Made by a program: the position numbers and the translations under genes
Source: Bacteroidales bacterium
Lineage (GTDB): Bacteria; Bacteroidota; Bacteroidia; Bacteroidales; JAADJA01
Length of the DNA stretch: 34,472 nt
Assembly (NCBI GenBank): GCA_021740645.1
Contig: JAIOZL010000048.1
Location: 1-34,472, forward strand
Direction of reading: 5' to 3'
In this document: positions 8,253-17,081 of the stretch, in pieces
How the letters are laid out: each line of letters starts with the position of its first letter
How positions within the stretch are numbered: the first letter of the stretch is position 1
The notes under the pieces: model-generated
What the model was told of the DNA's origin: nothing
The model's database searches: none
The model's input: the letters and a program-made list of their open reading frames with translations, nothing else

Positions 8253-8738
8253 TTATTCTTTAACTGATTTTCTCATAATTATTCCAACTTCCATTATTCC
8301 TGGCATTTCAACCTTGGTATATTTGTTTTCAATTTCCACCACAAGGCTTCCCTGTTCTGAAAATCGAATGCCTTTCCTGAGTTGAAATTCAATGTCACAT
8401 AAATCACCAAGGCATTCGCTTAATCGGTTTCCATCCCTGTCAATTAGTTCGAGTTCCTTATCATTGGTGCGCATGTCTCCTGATGGCATGTTTAAAGTGT
8501 AATTGATCAATATTGTTTTATTTGGGAATTCAGGGATATGCCGGAGAGCCAGGTAAATATCGTAAGTACTGCTAATATCCTCTACCGGTACTTCAAATTT
8601 TAAAATATTGAACCTGTTCCAACTCAGGCTCTCAAATTTTTGATATTCCTTATATACTGTTGATTCGGTGTTACATCCAATAATGAAAACCAATACTAAA
8701 ACGATAAATTTTATAAATGCAATTTTTTTGAGATCCAT
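8253..8738 (-). CDS. gldH: Gliding motility lipoprotein GldH
   Basis: The 161-residue protein has a signal peptide ending in a lipobox (FIIGC, Cys at about 22), so it should be lipid-anchored in the periplasm or outer membrane. The remainder matches GldH: the short W-N-R-F segment after the signal (SLSWNRFNILKFEVPVED), the TYDIYLALRHIPEFPNKTIL motif, MPSG...D.ELELIDRDG, and a terminal strand pair that includes IRFSEQGSLVVEIENKYT. GldH is needed for gliding in Flavobacterium and is also found in non-gliding Bacteroidota, so it does not prove motility here. It follows the AlkD-like gene by 21 bp on the same strand. Confidence 0.85.
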   Translation of the reverse strand: MDLKKIAFIKFIVLVLVFIIGCNTESTVYKEYQKFESLSWNRFNILKFEVPVEDISSTYDIYLALRHIPEFPNKTILINYTLNMPSGDMRTNDKELELIDRDGNRLSECLGDLCDIEFQLRKGIRFSEQGSLVVEIENKYTKVEMPGIMEVGIIMRKSVKE

Positions 8739-8759
8739 CTTCCTTTTAAAACTTAATGA

Positions 8760-9446
8760 TTATTTATTTTTGTTAGCCAACCATTTTAGTGCTTCGCGAT
8801 GGCTTAGCGGAGCAAGTTTGGTTAAATTTTTAGCGACATAATTTCTAACCCAATCAGCATCTGTTTTGGAATATTCCCTTAACATCCAACCAATGGCCTT
8901 ATTGATGAAAAATTCCTTTGATCCTTGCAGTTGCCTGATATATTTATCGAGTAGGATTACATCAGTATCCGCTTTATACTTCAATTGAAAAAGAATAGCT
9001 GAGCGCTGCAACCACATATTGCCCGATGCCATCCACTTTTCAGTATAAGGGGCAATGGTATCAGGAAATTTTCTGAAGTGTGTGCCCATCAAATTGGCTG
9101 CAATAAAATCTACAGTATCCCACCACGACTTTGTAAATACCATGTATTCATATAAATCTATCCGGCAGATTTCTGCTTTTTTAGCAAACTTATAAAGCAG
9201 CTCCATGGCCATGTAGTGAAACTCTCTTTGGGACTGGTCCCAACAGTCTTTGATCAGGTCTTCTAAATCATCCTCATAAGGATAACCAAACCTGGAGTAA
9301 AATTCACGGACAATAAGCTTCCTGTCAGGAGATGGTATTCCATAATATTCAAACTGCCCTTTCATGTATTTTTTCATGGCAGAAGCCTTGCTATTATCAG
9401 CCTGATCTCTGAATAATTTTTCAAGTGGAATTAAATACGGATGCAT
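8760..9446 (-). CDS. AlkD-like DNA alkylation repair protein (HEAT-like repeats)
   Basis: The 228-residue, all-helical protein matches the DNA alkylation repair (AlkC/AlkD) family. These glycosylases remove bulky or positively charged N3/N7-alkylpurines using HEAT-like repeats without flipping the base. Visible family features are MKKYMKGQFEYYGIPSPDRK near residues 25-44, the QREFHYMAMELLYKFAK helix, KSWWDTVDFIAANLMG, and FFINKAIGWMLREYSKTD. The Trp and Asp residues of WWDTVD correspond to the conserved site region. Some members lack glycosylase activity, so the exact substrate is unproven. It lies between gldH and the M1 peptidase on the minus strand. Confidence 0.85.
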   Translation of the reverse strand: MHPYLIPLEKLFRDQADNSKASAMKKYMKGQFEYYGIPSPDRKLIVREFYSRFGYPYEDDLEDLIKDCWDQSQREFHYMAMELLYKFAKKAEICRIDLYEYMVFTKSWWDTVDFIAANLMGTHFRKFPDTIAPYTEKWMASGNMWLQRSAILFQLKYKADTDVILLDKYIRQLQGSKEFFINKAIGWMLREYSKTDADWVRNYVAKNLTKLAPLSHREALKWLANKNK

Positions 9447-9484
9447 ATGGAATTAAATATTTTGAAATAATGACCTAAACTTTG

Positions 9485-11839
9485 TTATTTCACCAGTACC
9501 ACTCTTTCCACAGCTAATATGGAATTTTTATTCGAATTAAAGCGGACAAAGTAGGTTCCTTTGTCAATGTCACCGGTTTTCCAGCAAATGGTATCCTTTT
9601 CCAGGTGGGTGGTAAATTCCTTCACCTGCCTGCCCTGCTCATCATAGATCATCAGGGTGCCGGGCCTGTCGGTATCAATATACACATCATCTTTTGATGG
9701 ATTTGGATAGATGTGCAACCCGGTCTTCAAAGAGGGTTTATGAAGGCCGACAAAAGTATCGTCGCAAACTCCAAGGGTGTATTCTCCTTTCTGGATATTC
9801 TCAATAAATAGCTTTCCAATATTCCATAAACCAATTTTTGTAAAGTCAATAAATTGCCAGTTATGGGCTGGCGAAGGACGGTATAACATTACCAGGGAAT
9901 CATCCGCATTAGTGATTAAGCTATTGTCAAGGTAAGCTGAAACATTATACCAAAATACTCCGGTAGCTGTGAATCCTTCAGGCATTATACCATCAATACG
10001 CCAATGCCTGTAATCAGAAAGGGTAAGTCCCTGAATGGGTTCAAAAAGTGGATCCGGAGGGGCCCACTGGTGGGCAATCCAGATAAGCGCTGAATCTGAA
10101 ACCGAAGATACTTCCATCTCACAATACGTTCCCGGGAACTGGTAATCCCCCGTTTCCTGAATCACTTGTTTATAATCTGTAGTCGCATCACATTGTAACT
10201 CGTTATAATCCGGTATGATAAAATCAGGGGCAAAAGGAATTGAAAAAGTAGCGTTTCCTGTTGTCCCGTCAAAAAGGATATCAGCTGTGACCATGTTCCA
10301 GTTATTATCCATGAAAGTAAGTTCCACTTTGTTGGCATCTCCGGTAAAGGCAGGGCCATGTCTTTTTTGCTTCATAAATACGTTTACTTCAGGTTCGATG
10401 GGGGTAAGGTTTACTGTAAACGAATCAACAGTAAAAAATGGGGTACCCGAATGAAACACCCAGTTGTCGAACCAGGAGGCCATGTCAATGCCGGTATGAC
10501 CCGTAAGAAAATCGCGCAGGTCGTACGAAGAAGCAAAATCATATTTAAAATATTCATTGTATCCGGCCATCGCATCAAAAAAGGCATCATCCCCCAAATA
10601 CCCTCTGAGGCTGTGAGCAATAGTGGCACCCCTGTCGTAAGCACTTACCCCATAAGTAACCTCCTGCGGTATCTGGTTAATAGGGAAATAGCTGCCATCA
10701 CCGCCAGAAGTGTGGCAAAACTGGATCACGTCCACATGGGTATCACGAATAAATTCATTGTATTGGTCTTTGCCATATAATACCTCCTGGTACAGTGCAT
10801 CGGCAAAAACGGCCCAACCTTCATTCAGCCACATGTCTTCAGCGCTGGCACAGGTTACATTGTCGCCAAACCACATATGCGACAATTCGTGTGCAAGAAG
10901 TGATTCATTTCCTAATCCTCCGTTTATGGCGAAATGGGGATAAGCAATATTGGTCGCATGTTCCATGGCACCTATTCCAGTCCCCACATAGCCAACCCGG
11001 TCCCAACGGTAAGGCCCGAATTTATCTTCATAGATGGCCAGGATCTCGTTTAGATTTTGGAAGGATCCATCCACATTGCCGGAGTCTGATGGCCGGGTCC
11101 AGATCTCAACCGGAATATCTTCTTCAATTCCATTATAAGTATCTGTCCATTTTGCATAATCTCCTACAGCCACTGATGCAAGGTATGTGGGGATGGGCTG
11201 GTCCAGGGTCCAGTGATAGGTGGATGTGCCATTGCCATTATTTGTTATGCCTTGCAATAAACCTCCGCATACAGCATCTTTTCCATTTGTAACCGTAACA
11301 AACAATTCATAAGTAGCCCGGTCACGAAAGTCATCGATACAAGGAAACCATGTTTTTCCCAGGTTGTGGGGTATCGATTCAAATCCAACACCCAGATTAA
11401 ATGCATATTGTCCTGCCCAGTGAAACCCTCCCCAGGCTTCGTGGAAGGGCTCACCATGGTATTCCACTTTAATAATGACAGATTCACCCGTGTTGATTGT
11501 GCTCGTCAGAGGAATTTTCAGAATCATCCCTTCATGGGTAAACCCTGCCACAGAGATGTTATCAACCCAAACTTCGTCGACGCTCAGGTCTTGAAGTTCA
11601 AGCGTAACCTGGCTAAGATTATCCACTTTGTTTAGCAGTTCAATTTCGGTCCAGGCAGTAATTTCATGGTTAGTAAAGTCTAGTTCATTCAAGTGGATTT
11701 TATACCATGTGGCTTCAAGTGTATCGCTTATTTCCTTTTTTTCAAAGGAATAGGCATGGGAACATTTGGAATGATGTTGTCCAATTAAAATAGGGTTACT
11801 TAGCAGAACTGTAAATACCAGAAATAAAATATTTTTCAT
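9485..11839 (-). CDS. Secreted M1-family metallo-aminopeptidase with type IX sorting domain
   Basis: A zinc aminopeptidase of the gluzincin (M1) family. The 784-residue protein has a signal peptide (1-20), an M1 N-terminal beta domain (to about 240), and a catalytic domain. That domain has the exopeptidase loop GIGAMEH (about 288-294) and the zinc site HELSH (317-321) with the third ligand Glu340 in WLNEGWAVFAD. After a beta-rich linker, the last ~85 residues are a type A sorting domain: LHIYPNPSKDDVYID, LMIYDEQGRQVKEF, then GTYFVRF and VERVVLVK. It is therefore likely exported through the type IX system and either released or attached to the surface. It would degrade peptides outside the cell. 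It sits alone between lpxH and the AlkD-like gene, all on the minus strand. Confidence 0.92.
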   Translation of the reverse strand: MKNILFLVFTVLLSNPILIGQHHSKCSHAYSFEKKEISDTLEATWYKIHLNELDFTNHEITAWTEIELLNKVDNLSQVTLELQDLSVDEVWVDNISVAGFTHEGMILKIPLTSTINTGESVIIKVEYHGEPFHEAWGGFHWAGQYAFNLGVGFESIPHNLGKTWFPCIDDFRDRATYELFVTVTNGKDAVCGGLLQGITNNGNGTSTYHWTLDQPIPTYLASVAVGDYAKWTDTYNGIEEDIPVEIWTRPSDSGNVDGSFQNLNEILAIYEDKFGPYRWDRVGYVGTGIGAMEHATNIAYPHFAINGGLGNESLLAHELSHMWFGDNVTCASAEDMWLNEGWAVFADALYQEVLYGKDQYNEFIRDTHVDVIQFCHTSGGDGSYFPINQIPQEVTYGVSAYDRGATIAHSLRGYLGDDAFFDAMAGYNEYFKYDFASSYDLRDFLTGHTGIDMASWFDNWVFHSGTPFFTVDSFTVNLTPIEPEVNVFMKQKRHGPAFTGDANKVELTFMDNNWNMVTADILFDGTTGNATFSIPFAPDFIIPDYNELQCDATTDYKQVIQETGDYQFPGTYCEMEVSSVSDSALIWIAHQWAPPDPLFEPIQGLTLSDYRHWRIDGIMPEGFTATGVFWYNVSAYLDNSLITNADDSLVMLYRPSPAHNWQFIDFTKIGLWNIGKLFIENIQKGEYTLGVCDDTFVGLHKPSLKTGLHIYPNPSKDDVYIDTDRPGTLMIYDEQGRQVKEFTTHLEKDTICWKTGDIDKGTYFVRFNSNKNSILAVERVVLVK

Positions 11840-11883
11840 GATTAAAGTATATATATTTTTTCCAAAATAAGTGAGAAGCGAAC

Positions 11884-12654
11884 CTATTTTGATTTGAAAT
11901 AATGATGTTCCAATTTTTCTCCATCAAAGACGAGATAGGAAAAATACCTGATCCAGTCGCCAATGCTGAAGTATTTCGCTTTGCCATCCAAATCAATCAC
12001 CTCAGGCCGGTGAACATGTCCGAAAATAAAATAATCGATGTCGGGCTTAGCTTTCAAAACCTGCTTGCAATAGCCGCTTATCCTTTTGATCCCTTCATCG
12101 TTCACTTCTTCAAGCCCGGCATTTTCATTGGCAACCCGGCTTTTATTCGACCAGTATAATCCCATCCCGGTCCCAATATCGGGATGCAGCCACCTGAAAA
12201 GCCATTGATTCAGCCTGTTTCGGAATACCTTCTTGAGAAACTTATAGCCGTTATCACCTTTACCCAAACCATCGCCATGTCCCAGAAAAAACTTCTTTCC
12301 GTTTATTTTTTTTTCAAGGGTATCGGGGTAAATTTTAAATCCAAGTTCTTCAGCCAAATAATCAAAAGCCCATACATCATGGTTTCCCCTGAAAAAGTAG
12401 ACAGGAATACCGGCATCACTTATTTCAGCAAATTTCCCAAGCAACCTGATGTAGCCTTTTTGAACAACGGTTTTGTATTCAAACCAGAATTCGAACAGGT
12501 CGCCCATTATATAGATTTCACGGGCAGTTGGTTTAATTTCATCGAGCCACCTGATGAAAAGGTTTTCCCTTTCCAGGCTTTTTTCACGATTGGGTACACC
12601 AAAATGGCAATCAGAAATGAAGTAGACTTTTTTATTGTTGATGTTTTCTGTCAA
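11884..12654 (-). CDS. lpxH: UDP-2,3-diacylglucosamine diphosphatase (LpxH-like)
   Basis: Cuts UDP-2,3-diacylglucosamine to lipid X and UMP in lipid A synthesis, at the inner face of the inner membrane. It belongs to the calcineurin-like metallophosphatases. The metal-binding motifs are present: SDCHFG (D15, H17), MGDLFEFWFEY, RGNHD, a HGDGLGKGD loop and the C-terminal FGHVHRPE. The 256-residue length and the Arg/His-rich middle (NRLNQWLFRWLHPD, then GTGMGLYWS) suit the LpxH family found in Bacteroidota. It starts 15 bp after the TlpA-like gene and is probably co-transcribed with it. Confidence 0.9.
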   Translation of the reverse strand: MTENINNKKVYFISDCHFGVPNREKSLERENLFIRWLDEIKPTAREIYIMGDLFEFWFEYKTVVQKGYIRLLGKFAEISDAGIPVYFFRGNHDVWAFDYLAEELGFKIYPDTLEKKINGKKFFLGHGDGLGKGDNGYKFLKKVFRNRLNQWLFRWLHPDIGTGMGLYWSNKSRVANENAGLEEVNDEGIKRISGYCKQVLKAKPDIDYFIFGHVHRPEVIDLDGKAKYFSIGDWIRYFSYLVFDGEKLEHHYFKSK

Positions 12655-12669
12655 ATTATTGGATGTCGT

Positions 12670-13845
12670 TTAATTGGATAAAGATAATGTTTCCAGTTTT
12701 ATCAGAACTGAATCGAGTTCATTATTTTTATATGATATGTATAAATTTTTATCCAGTAAATAATAATACGGTAATTCGTCCGGAACATTGTACTGGTTTT
12801 TTATTTGGGCATAGAGCCCCCGCAAATCACTCACCTGTTTCCATGGCAACTGATCCAACTTCATAGCCCCTTTCCAAACACTTTCATTTTCATCCAATGA
12901 TATTCCTAAAATATCAACACCATTGGCTGTTAGCTGATCGTAAAGTTTTACCAGCCTTCGATTATCTAACCTTGATTTGGCACTCCAGCCTGCCCAAAAA
13001 TAAATGATCAAAGGATTGCCGGAATACATTTTAAGGGAAACCTGCTGTCCGCTGGTATCGGCAAGCATTATGTCGGGAGCTCTCTTACCGACTTCTAATT
13101 TTTGCTCTGCAAGTACACGATCATATATCCTTGTTTTAATATCTATTACTCTTTGATGGTGATCCAATACATGTTTATTTTTTGGGTACTTTTCCACCAA
13201 AGCACTGTCGATCCGATAAAGCAGTGAAAAGTCTTCTTCTTCATCAATAACCTTTGCCATACCAACTTTACGGTTGATAATGATTAATGAAGCAAGGGAG
13301 GAGGGGTGGTCCTGAACAAAGTGTGCAATGTAGTTTTTGTGATTTTCGATCAGGGAATTGTAAATGGAATCAAGCTTGTTTTTTGTGTGCAGGTAGTCCT
13401 CTGACCCCATAGTTTTAGTGTATTCATTGGCCAGTGAATCAACCTGAAGTTTAAGCTTGTGCATATGGCTTTCAAACTGCATCAGTGAGACGGAACCGTA
13501 TGAACCTGTAATTGCACAGCCTTTACTAAACAAGGTGTTTTCGGAATTGAGGAAGATGTTTTCCCCTTTTTCAACCAGGAGTAATAATTGGTTTTCCTGG
13601 GATTGCCTGAGGATATAAAATCCGGCCTGAGAAATGGACAAATTAAATTCAAAACTTCCGTCTTCAGCAATTTCCGTTGAGTCAACAGGCCTGATGTTGT
13701 GCACTTCCAGTTCGTGGAGAAATAGTTTCTGTCTGGCAAGGGCCGGGAATTTCCCGCTAATTCCAAGGTTTATATTGTCGGAGTTATGCGCACAATTTGT
13801 TAAAAAAGTTATAACCAACACAAAAGCCAGGCACTTCAATTTCAT
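12670..13845 (-). CDS. TlpA-like thioredoxin-fold lipoprotein with DUF4369-type N-domain, lacking CxxC
   Basis: This is a 391-residue exported lipoprotein. The signal peptide ends in a lipobox (FLTNC, Cys18). An N-terminal beta domain (about 25-120) resembles DUF4369, and a helical linker follows. The thioredoxin-like domain (about 252-385) has APDIMLADTSGQQVSLKMYS, LIIYFWAGWS, the ILGISLDENESVWKGA segment and a cis-Pro region (VPDELPYYYLLD). In active TlpA/ResA proteins WCxxC follows the FWA strand. Here the residues are W287-S288-A-K-S291-R, so both cysteines are serine and disulfide chemistry is not expected. I use the Met at 13845 because it gives a clean lipoprotein signal; a longer in-frame start lies at 13872. 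It may bind a partner rather than catalyse. The exact role is unknown. Confidence 0.85.
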   Translation of the reverse strand: MKLKCLAFVLVITFLTNCAHNSDNINLGISGKFPALARQKLFLHELEVHNIRPVDSTEIAEDGSFEFNLSISQAGFYILRQSQENQLLLLVEKGENIFLNSENTLFSKGCAITGSYGSVSLMQFESHMHKLKLQVDSLANEYTKTMGSEDYLHTKNKLDSIYNSLIENHKNYIAHFVQDHPSSLASLIIINRKVGMAKVIDEEEDFSLLYRIDSALVEKYPKNKHVLDHHQRVIDIKTRIYDRVLAEQKLEVGKRAPDIMLADTSGQQVSLKMYSGNPLIIYFWAGWSAKSRLDNRRLVKLYDQLTANGVDILGISLDENESVWKGAMKLDQLPWKQVSDLRGLYAQIKNQYNVPDELPYYYLLDKNLYISYKNNELDSVLIKLETLSLSN

Positions 13846-13915
13846 ATCCGGGATTTTGGAACAAAAATACAAAATGCAGGAAAGCGAGTGAAAAAGATAA
13901 TATACAGATTTGTAC

Positions 13916-14983
13916 TCAGAACTTATTCGATTTTCTTATTTTTTTATAGTGCTTGATCATCTTGCCAAAATCTTTGTCTTTTTTTCGTTTTTCAGCAATG
14001 GTCGATTCAAAATACTCTTTTTCCTGCTCCAGTTTCTGGAAGTTTTCAAATGATTTTTCGTCAATTTCTCCCTTGCTGACAGCTTCTATAACGGCACAAC
14101 CAATTTCTGTTGTATGTGTGCAATTATTGAATTTGCATGCTTCGGAAGCTTGCACTATTGTTTCAAATGTTTTTTCCAAACCACCGGCTGAATCGGCAAT
14201 CCCCACCTCTCTCATCCCAGGATTATCAATTAGAATTCCCCCATTTTCAAGCATAAACAATTCACGGTGAGTGGTAATATGCCGGCCTTTGTTAGTGCTT
14301 GAGCTGATGGTATTCGTTTCCATAACTGATTTGCCAGAAAGTGTGTTTAAAAGGCTTGATTTACCCACACCAGATGAGCCCATCAAACAATAGGTTTTTC
14401 CTTTGATAATCTGTTTTCTCAGGGATTCAATACCTTTTTGGGACGCATTGCTTAACCCGATTACCGGGATATCCTTGATCCGTTCCTGAACTATGGACTC
14501 ATGGTTTGACAATTCCGCTTCGCTTACCAGGTCAATTTTACTAAGAATGAGGATTGGTTTCACTTTGGCAGCATTGCAAACTGTTAAATAACGCTCAATC
14601 CGGTTGATGTTAAAATCCCGGTCGACTGCCTGTACAATTAGGGCAAAATCAATATTACTTGCGATAATTTGTTTCTCTCCATGCTTTCCCACAGCCTGTC
14701 TTTCGATTAAGGTTTTTCGGGGGAAAATGGCGTGAATTAGGACTTTATTTTCATCAAATTCAGAAATTGCGACCCAATCGCCCACCGCAGGAAAGTCCGA
14801 CCTTTTTTGTGCTGTGAACCTTAAATTCCCAATGATCTCCGCATCATATTCTCCTTCTGTAGTTTTAACCACATACCTTTCTTTATGCTCCGAAATGATG
14901 CGGCCAGTTTCAAAAGAAAGAAGGTTCTGTTCCCTCCGGTAATTTTCCAGATCTTCAGTGTATCCTAAATCTTCAAGTGTCAC
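13916..14983 (-). CDS. rsgA: Ribosome biogenesis GTPase RsgA
   Basis: A circularly permuted GTPase that checks maturation of the 30S subunit. The N-terminal OB-fold (about 20-95, with FPAVGDWVAI) is followed by the permuted G motifs: G4 LSKIDLV near residue 148, G1 GSSGVGKSSLLN near 202, and G3 DNPGMRE. The C-terminal zinc site is CKFNNCTHTTEIGC, followed by a helix rich in Lys and Glu. I prefer the GTG start at 14983, which begins VTLEDLGYTEDLENY as in relatives. The longer frame begins with a TTG at 15049 and adds 22 residues that look untranslated. The resulting length, 355 residues, is normal. Confidence 0.95.
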   Translation of the reverse strand: MTLEDLGYTEDLENYRREQNLLSFETGRIISEHKERYVVKTTEGEYDAEIIGNLRFTAQKRSDFPAVGDWVAISEFDENKVLIHAIFPRKTLIERQAVGKHGEKQIIASNIDFALIVQAVDRDFNINRIERYLTVCNAAKVKPILILSKIDLVSEAELSNHESIVQERIKDIPVIGLSNASQKGIESLRKQIIKGKTYCLMGSSGVGKSSLLNTLSGKSVMETNTISSSTNKGRHITTHRELFMLENGGILIDNPGMREVGIADSAGGLEKTFETIVQASEACKFNNCTHTTEIGCAVIEAVSKGEIDEKSFENFQKLEQEKEYFESTIAEKRKKDKDFGKMIKHYKKIRKSNKF

Positions 14984-15221
14984 TTTAAATAGTATTGCGT
15001 TTAATATTTGATTATAACAGGAGTGTTTTGTACCCTGCACCCCGATCAATTGCCAAGTCGCCTAAGCATCGATAAAATTAATATTTTTTCTGCTTTTAAA
15101 CGGTATTGGCTAATAAGGAGCTTACCATGCTCACCATGGTGTTTATTTCAAACCATTTTAACAATATTTAATAAGATGATTTTTCATGTTGAAAAATATT
15201 GACTTAATTTCGTTCCTTCAC

Positions 15222-15725
15222 ATGATAAAAATTTGCCGAGATATCGTAATCCTTCAGATCCTGCTGGGTAGCAGTTCTGTCCTTTTGTGTCAGAATGTCC
15301 TGGTGCTTGAAAAAGCCACCAAACGGGAAATCTATTATGAGCCAGGCGACTGGATAAAAATTCATGAGGTAATTGAAGGCCGTACACTATCCGGCCAAAT
15401 CTTTGACCTTTCTGATTCTTCTCTTGTGGTTGGTGGCATTGAGGTTTTGATAAAAGATATTGATGCAGTTTATCGTATACTTGATGGATATAAATTACTT
15501 CAAAGGATAAGTCTTTTAGCGGGAGCTTCCTATATTACCCTTAATGCTGTCAATGGCTTTATAAACAGTGATGACCCGATGGTTCCCAATGAGACTTTAA
15601 TTATTGGTACCGCATTAATAGGAGCCGGTTTTGCTCTCCAACCGCTGACAACCAGAAGGCATAAGGTAAAAAATGGGATCTGGCGGCTTAAAATCCTTGA
15701 CTATACGGAGGAAAAACCATTGTAA
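15222..15725 (+). CDS. Small exported or membrane protein of unknown function
   Basis: I do not recognise the family. From the Met at 15222 the 167-residue protein starts with a signal-like hydrophobic segment (IVILQILLGSSSVLLCQ). A beta-rich region follows (about 25-95; YEPGDWIKIHEVIEGRT, LSGQIFDLSDSSLVVGG). Two hydrophobic stretches come next (ISLLAGASYITLNAV and TLIIGTALIGAGFAL), and the C-terminus is basic. Proteins of this layout are common in Bacteroidota as short envelope proteins. An in-frame ATG at 15186 would add 12 residues. I prefer 15222 because a TAATTTCG box at 15205-15212, identical to the candidate -7 box of prs, would lie after the earlier ATG. It is convergent with the TolC-like gene, 5 bp away. 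Confidence 0.6.
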   Translation: MIKICRDIVILQILLGSSSVLLCQNVLVLEKATKREIYYEPGDWIKIHEVIEGRTLSGQIFDLSDSSLVVGGIEVLIKDIDAVYRILDGYKLLQRISLLAGASYITLNAVNGFINSDDPMVPNETLIIGTALIGAGFALQPLTTRRHKVKNGIWRLKILDYTEEKPL

Positions 15726-15730
15726 ACTTT

Positions 15731-17071
15731 TTACCTTTCGGTAATAATCCCCCCTGTTAACCGTAACAACTCAATCTGGCTATCGATAAGGTCATAAACG
15801 GCATTCAATTTATTGGAGGAGGCACTCAGAAAAATTAATTGAACATCGCGGTAATTGAAGGAATTGATGGTCCCGTTTCGGTATTTTTCGGTGGCAATCT
15901 GTAAATTGAGCCCGGCACTTTCAAGATTGACATTAGCCACCTCCAGGAGTTGTTTACGGATAAGGTATAAGTCAAATTGATTGACCATGAGATTCTCAAG
16001 GGCCTGGGTAGCTTGTTGAATTTCAATCTGCCCGATTTTCTCCGTGATCTTGGCACTTTCGATTGCACGCCTTGTGTTGCCCCCATTAAACAAGTTAAAG
16101 CTTAAAGTGAAATTGGCATAATAATCAAACAAGTAGGTGTTTTTGTCATGTTTTTCCCAATCGTACCAATTTTGAGAATAATCAGCCCCTGCATTCAATG
16201 ATAGGGTGGGCCACATATTGCTTTTGGCAATGCTTACATCTTTTTTAAGGATCTCCTGGTTTACATATTGATTAAGTAATGTCCTGTTGCTGGCCATCAT
16301 TTTATTTTTCAGGTCATCCAGGTTATAGTGTTGCAGTTCCGCCTGAAAGCTGTCCACCAATTCAAACTGCACCTCCGGGGGTTCACCCAATAACAGGTTT
16401 AAAGTTAAAAATGCATTTTTAACCCTGAGCTGTTGCAAAAGATAATTGGTCGAATCACTAAAAAAGGAGTTCTTTGCCTGCAAGACTTCAAAGGTTACTG
16501 AGCTTCCCAGTTCCTTCCTCATCATTTCATATTTATACCTGTCGCCCGATAGAGCCTTTACCGATTCAAGTACTTTCAAACGTTCAATCTCAAGCAGGGC
16601 AAGGTAATACCCTAAAATTATGGATTGCAGTGTATTTTCAACAACTATGGTAGAATAGCCTAAGGAATATTGTTCAAGGTAATCCAGCTTTTGTTTGTTC
16701 ATGCTTACCGAAAGCCCGTCAAAAAGCAACCATTGCATACTGGCGTAAGGAGTGAGGGAATTAGTAAACTGGTCAGCCCTTACATATTCAAATGAGGTTG
16801 TATCGAAGGAGGGTGTATCATCAAAACGGTTTCTGCTGGTGATCCCAAGATTTATGGCAGGAAACCTGCCTACAGTCCCCCAGGTGTTGTTCAGGTCAGT
16901 GATGTTGTATTGCTCTTTTGCAATGCGTATCTGGAAATTGTTTTCCAGCCCTTTAAGGATGGCATTATCTAAAGTCAGCTGCTGCTGAGCAAACAAAGGC
17001 CAGGCAAAAATCACTGTCAGTAAAACTAAAATATATTGTTGTCTGGGGGTTGAAAATTTCATTTTATTCAT
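15731..17071 (-). CDS. TolC-family outer-membrane efflux channel
   Basis: The exit duct of the RND pump encoded just upstream. The roughly 446-residue protein has a signal peptide (PLFAQ cleavage region) and the two-fold repeated helical hairpin architecture of outer membrane efflux proteins. The N-terminal repeat begins LTLDNAILKGLENNFQIRIA. The second has KKDVSIAKSNMWPTLSLNAG, and the YANFTLSFNLFNGGNTRRAI segment is typical of TolC-like proteins. I place the start at the ATG at 17071 (MNKMKFSTP). A longer frame would begin with TTG at 17089 and overlap the pump gene by 8 bp. It is the last gene of the minus-strand operon adaptor-pump-channel. Confidence 0.92.
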   Translation of the reverse strand: MNKMKFSTPRQQYILVLLTVIFAWPLFAQQQLTLDNAILKGLENNFQIRIAKEQYNITDLNNTWGTVGRFPAINLGITSRNRFDDTPSFDTTSFEYVRADQFTNSLTPYASMQWLLFDGLSVSMNKQKLDYLEQYSLGYSTIVVENTLQSIILGYYLALLEIERLKVLESVKALSGDRYKYEMMRKELGSSVTFEVLQAKNSFFSDSTNYLLQQLRVKNAFLTLNLLLGEPPEVQFELVDSFQAELQHYNLDDLKNKMMASNRTLLNQYVNQEILKKDVSIAKSNMWPTLSLNAGADYSQNWYDWEKHDKNTYLFDYYANFTLSFNLFNGGNTRRAIESAKITEKIGQIEIQQATQALENLMVNQFDLYLIRKQLLEVANVNLESAGLNLQIATEKYRNGTINSFNYRDVQLIFLSASSNKLNAVYDLIDSQIELLRLTGGIITER

Positions 17072-17081
17072 TATCGTTGGT

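Noticed and set aside
9485..11839. GAMEH in place of GAMEN in the M1 aminopeptidase as a possible loss of function
   Set aside because: As far as I recall, M1 peptidases of Bacteroidota often carry His after the Glu in this loop, and the HELSH-E zinc site is intact, so I do not treat it as unusual.
15131..15141. CACCATGGTG palindrome upstream of the small membrane protein
   Set aside because: A single 10-bp palindrome without a T tract, repeats or a nearby regulator is not enough to call an operator.
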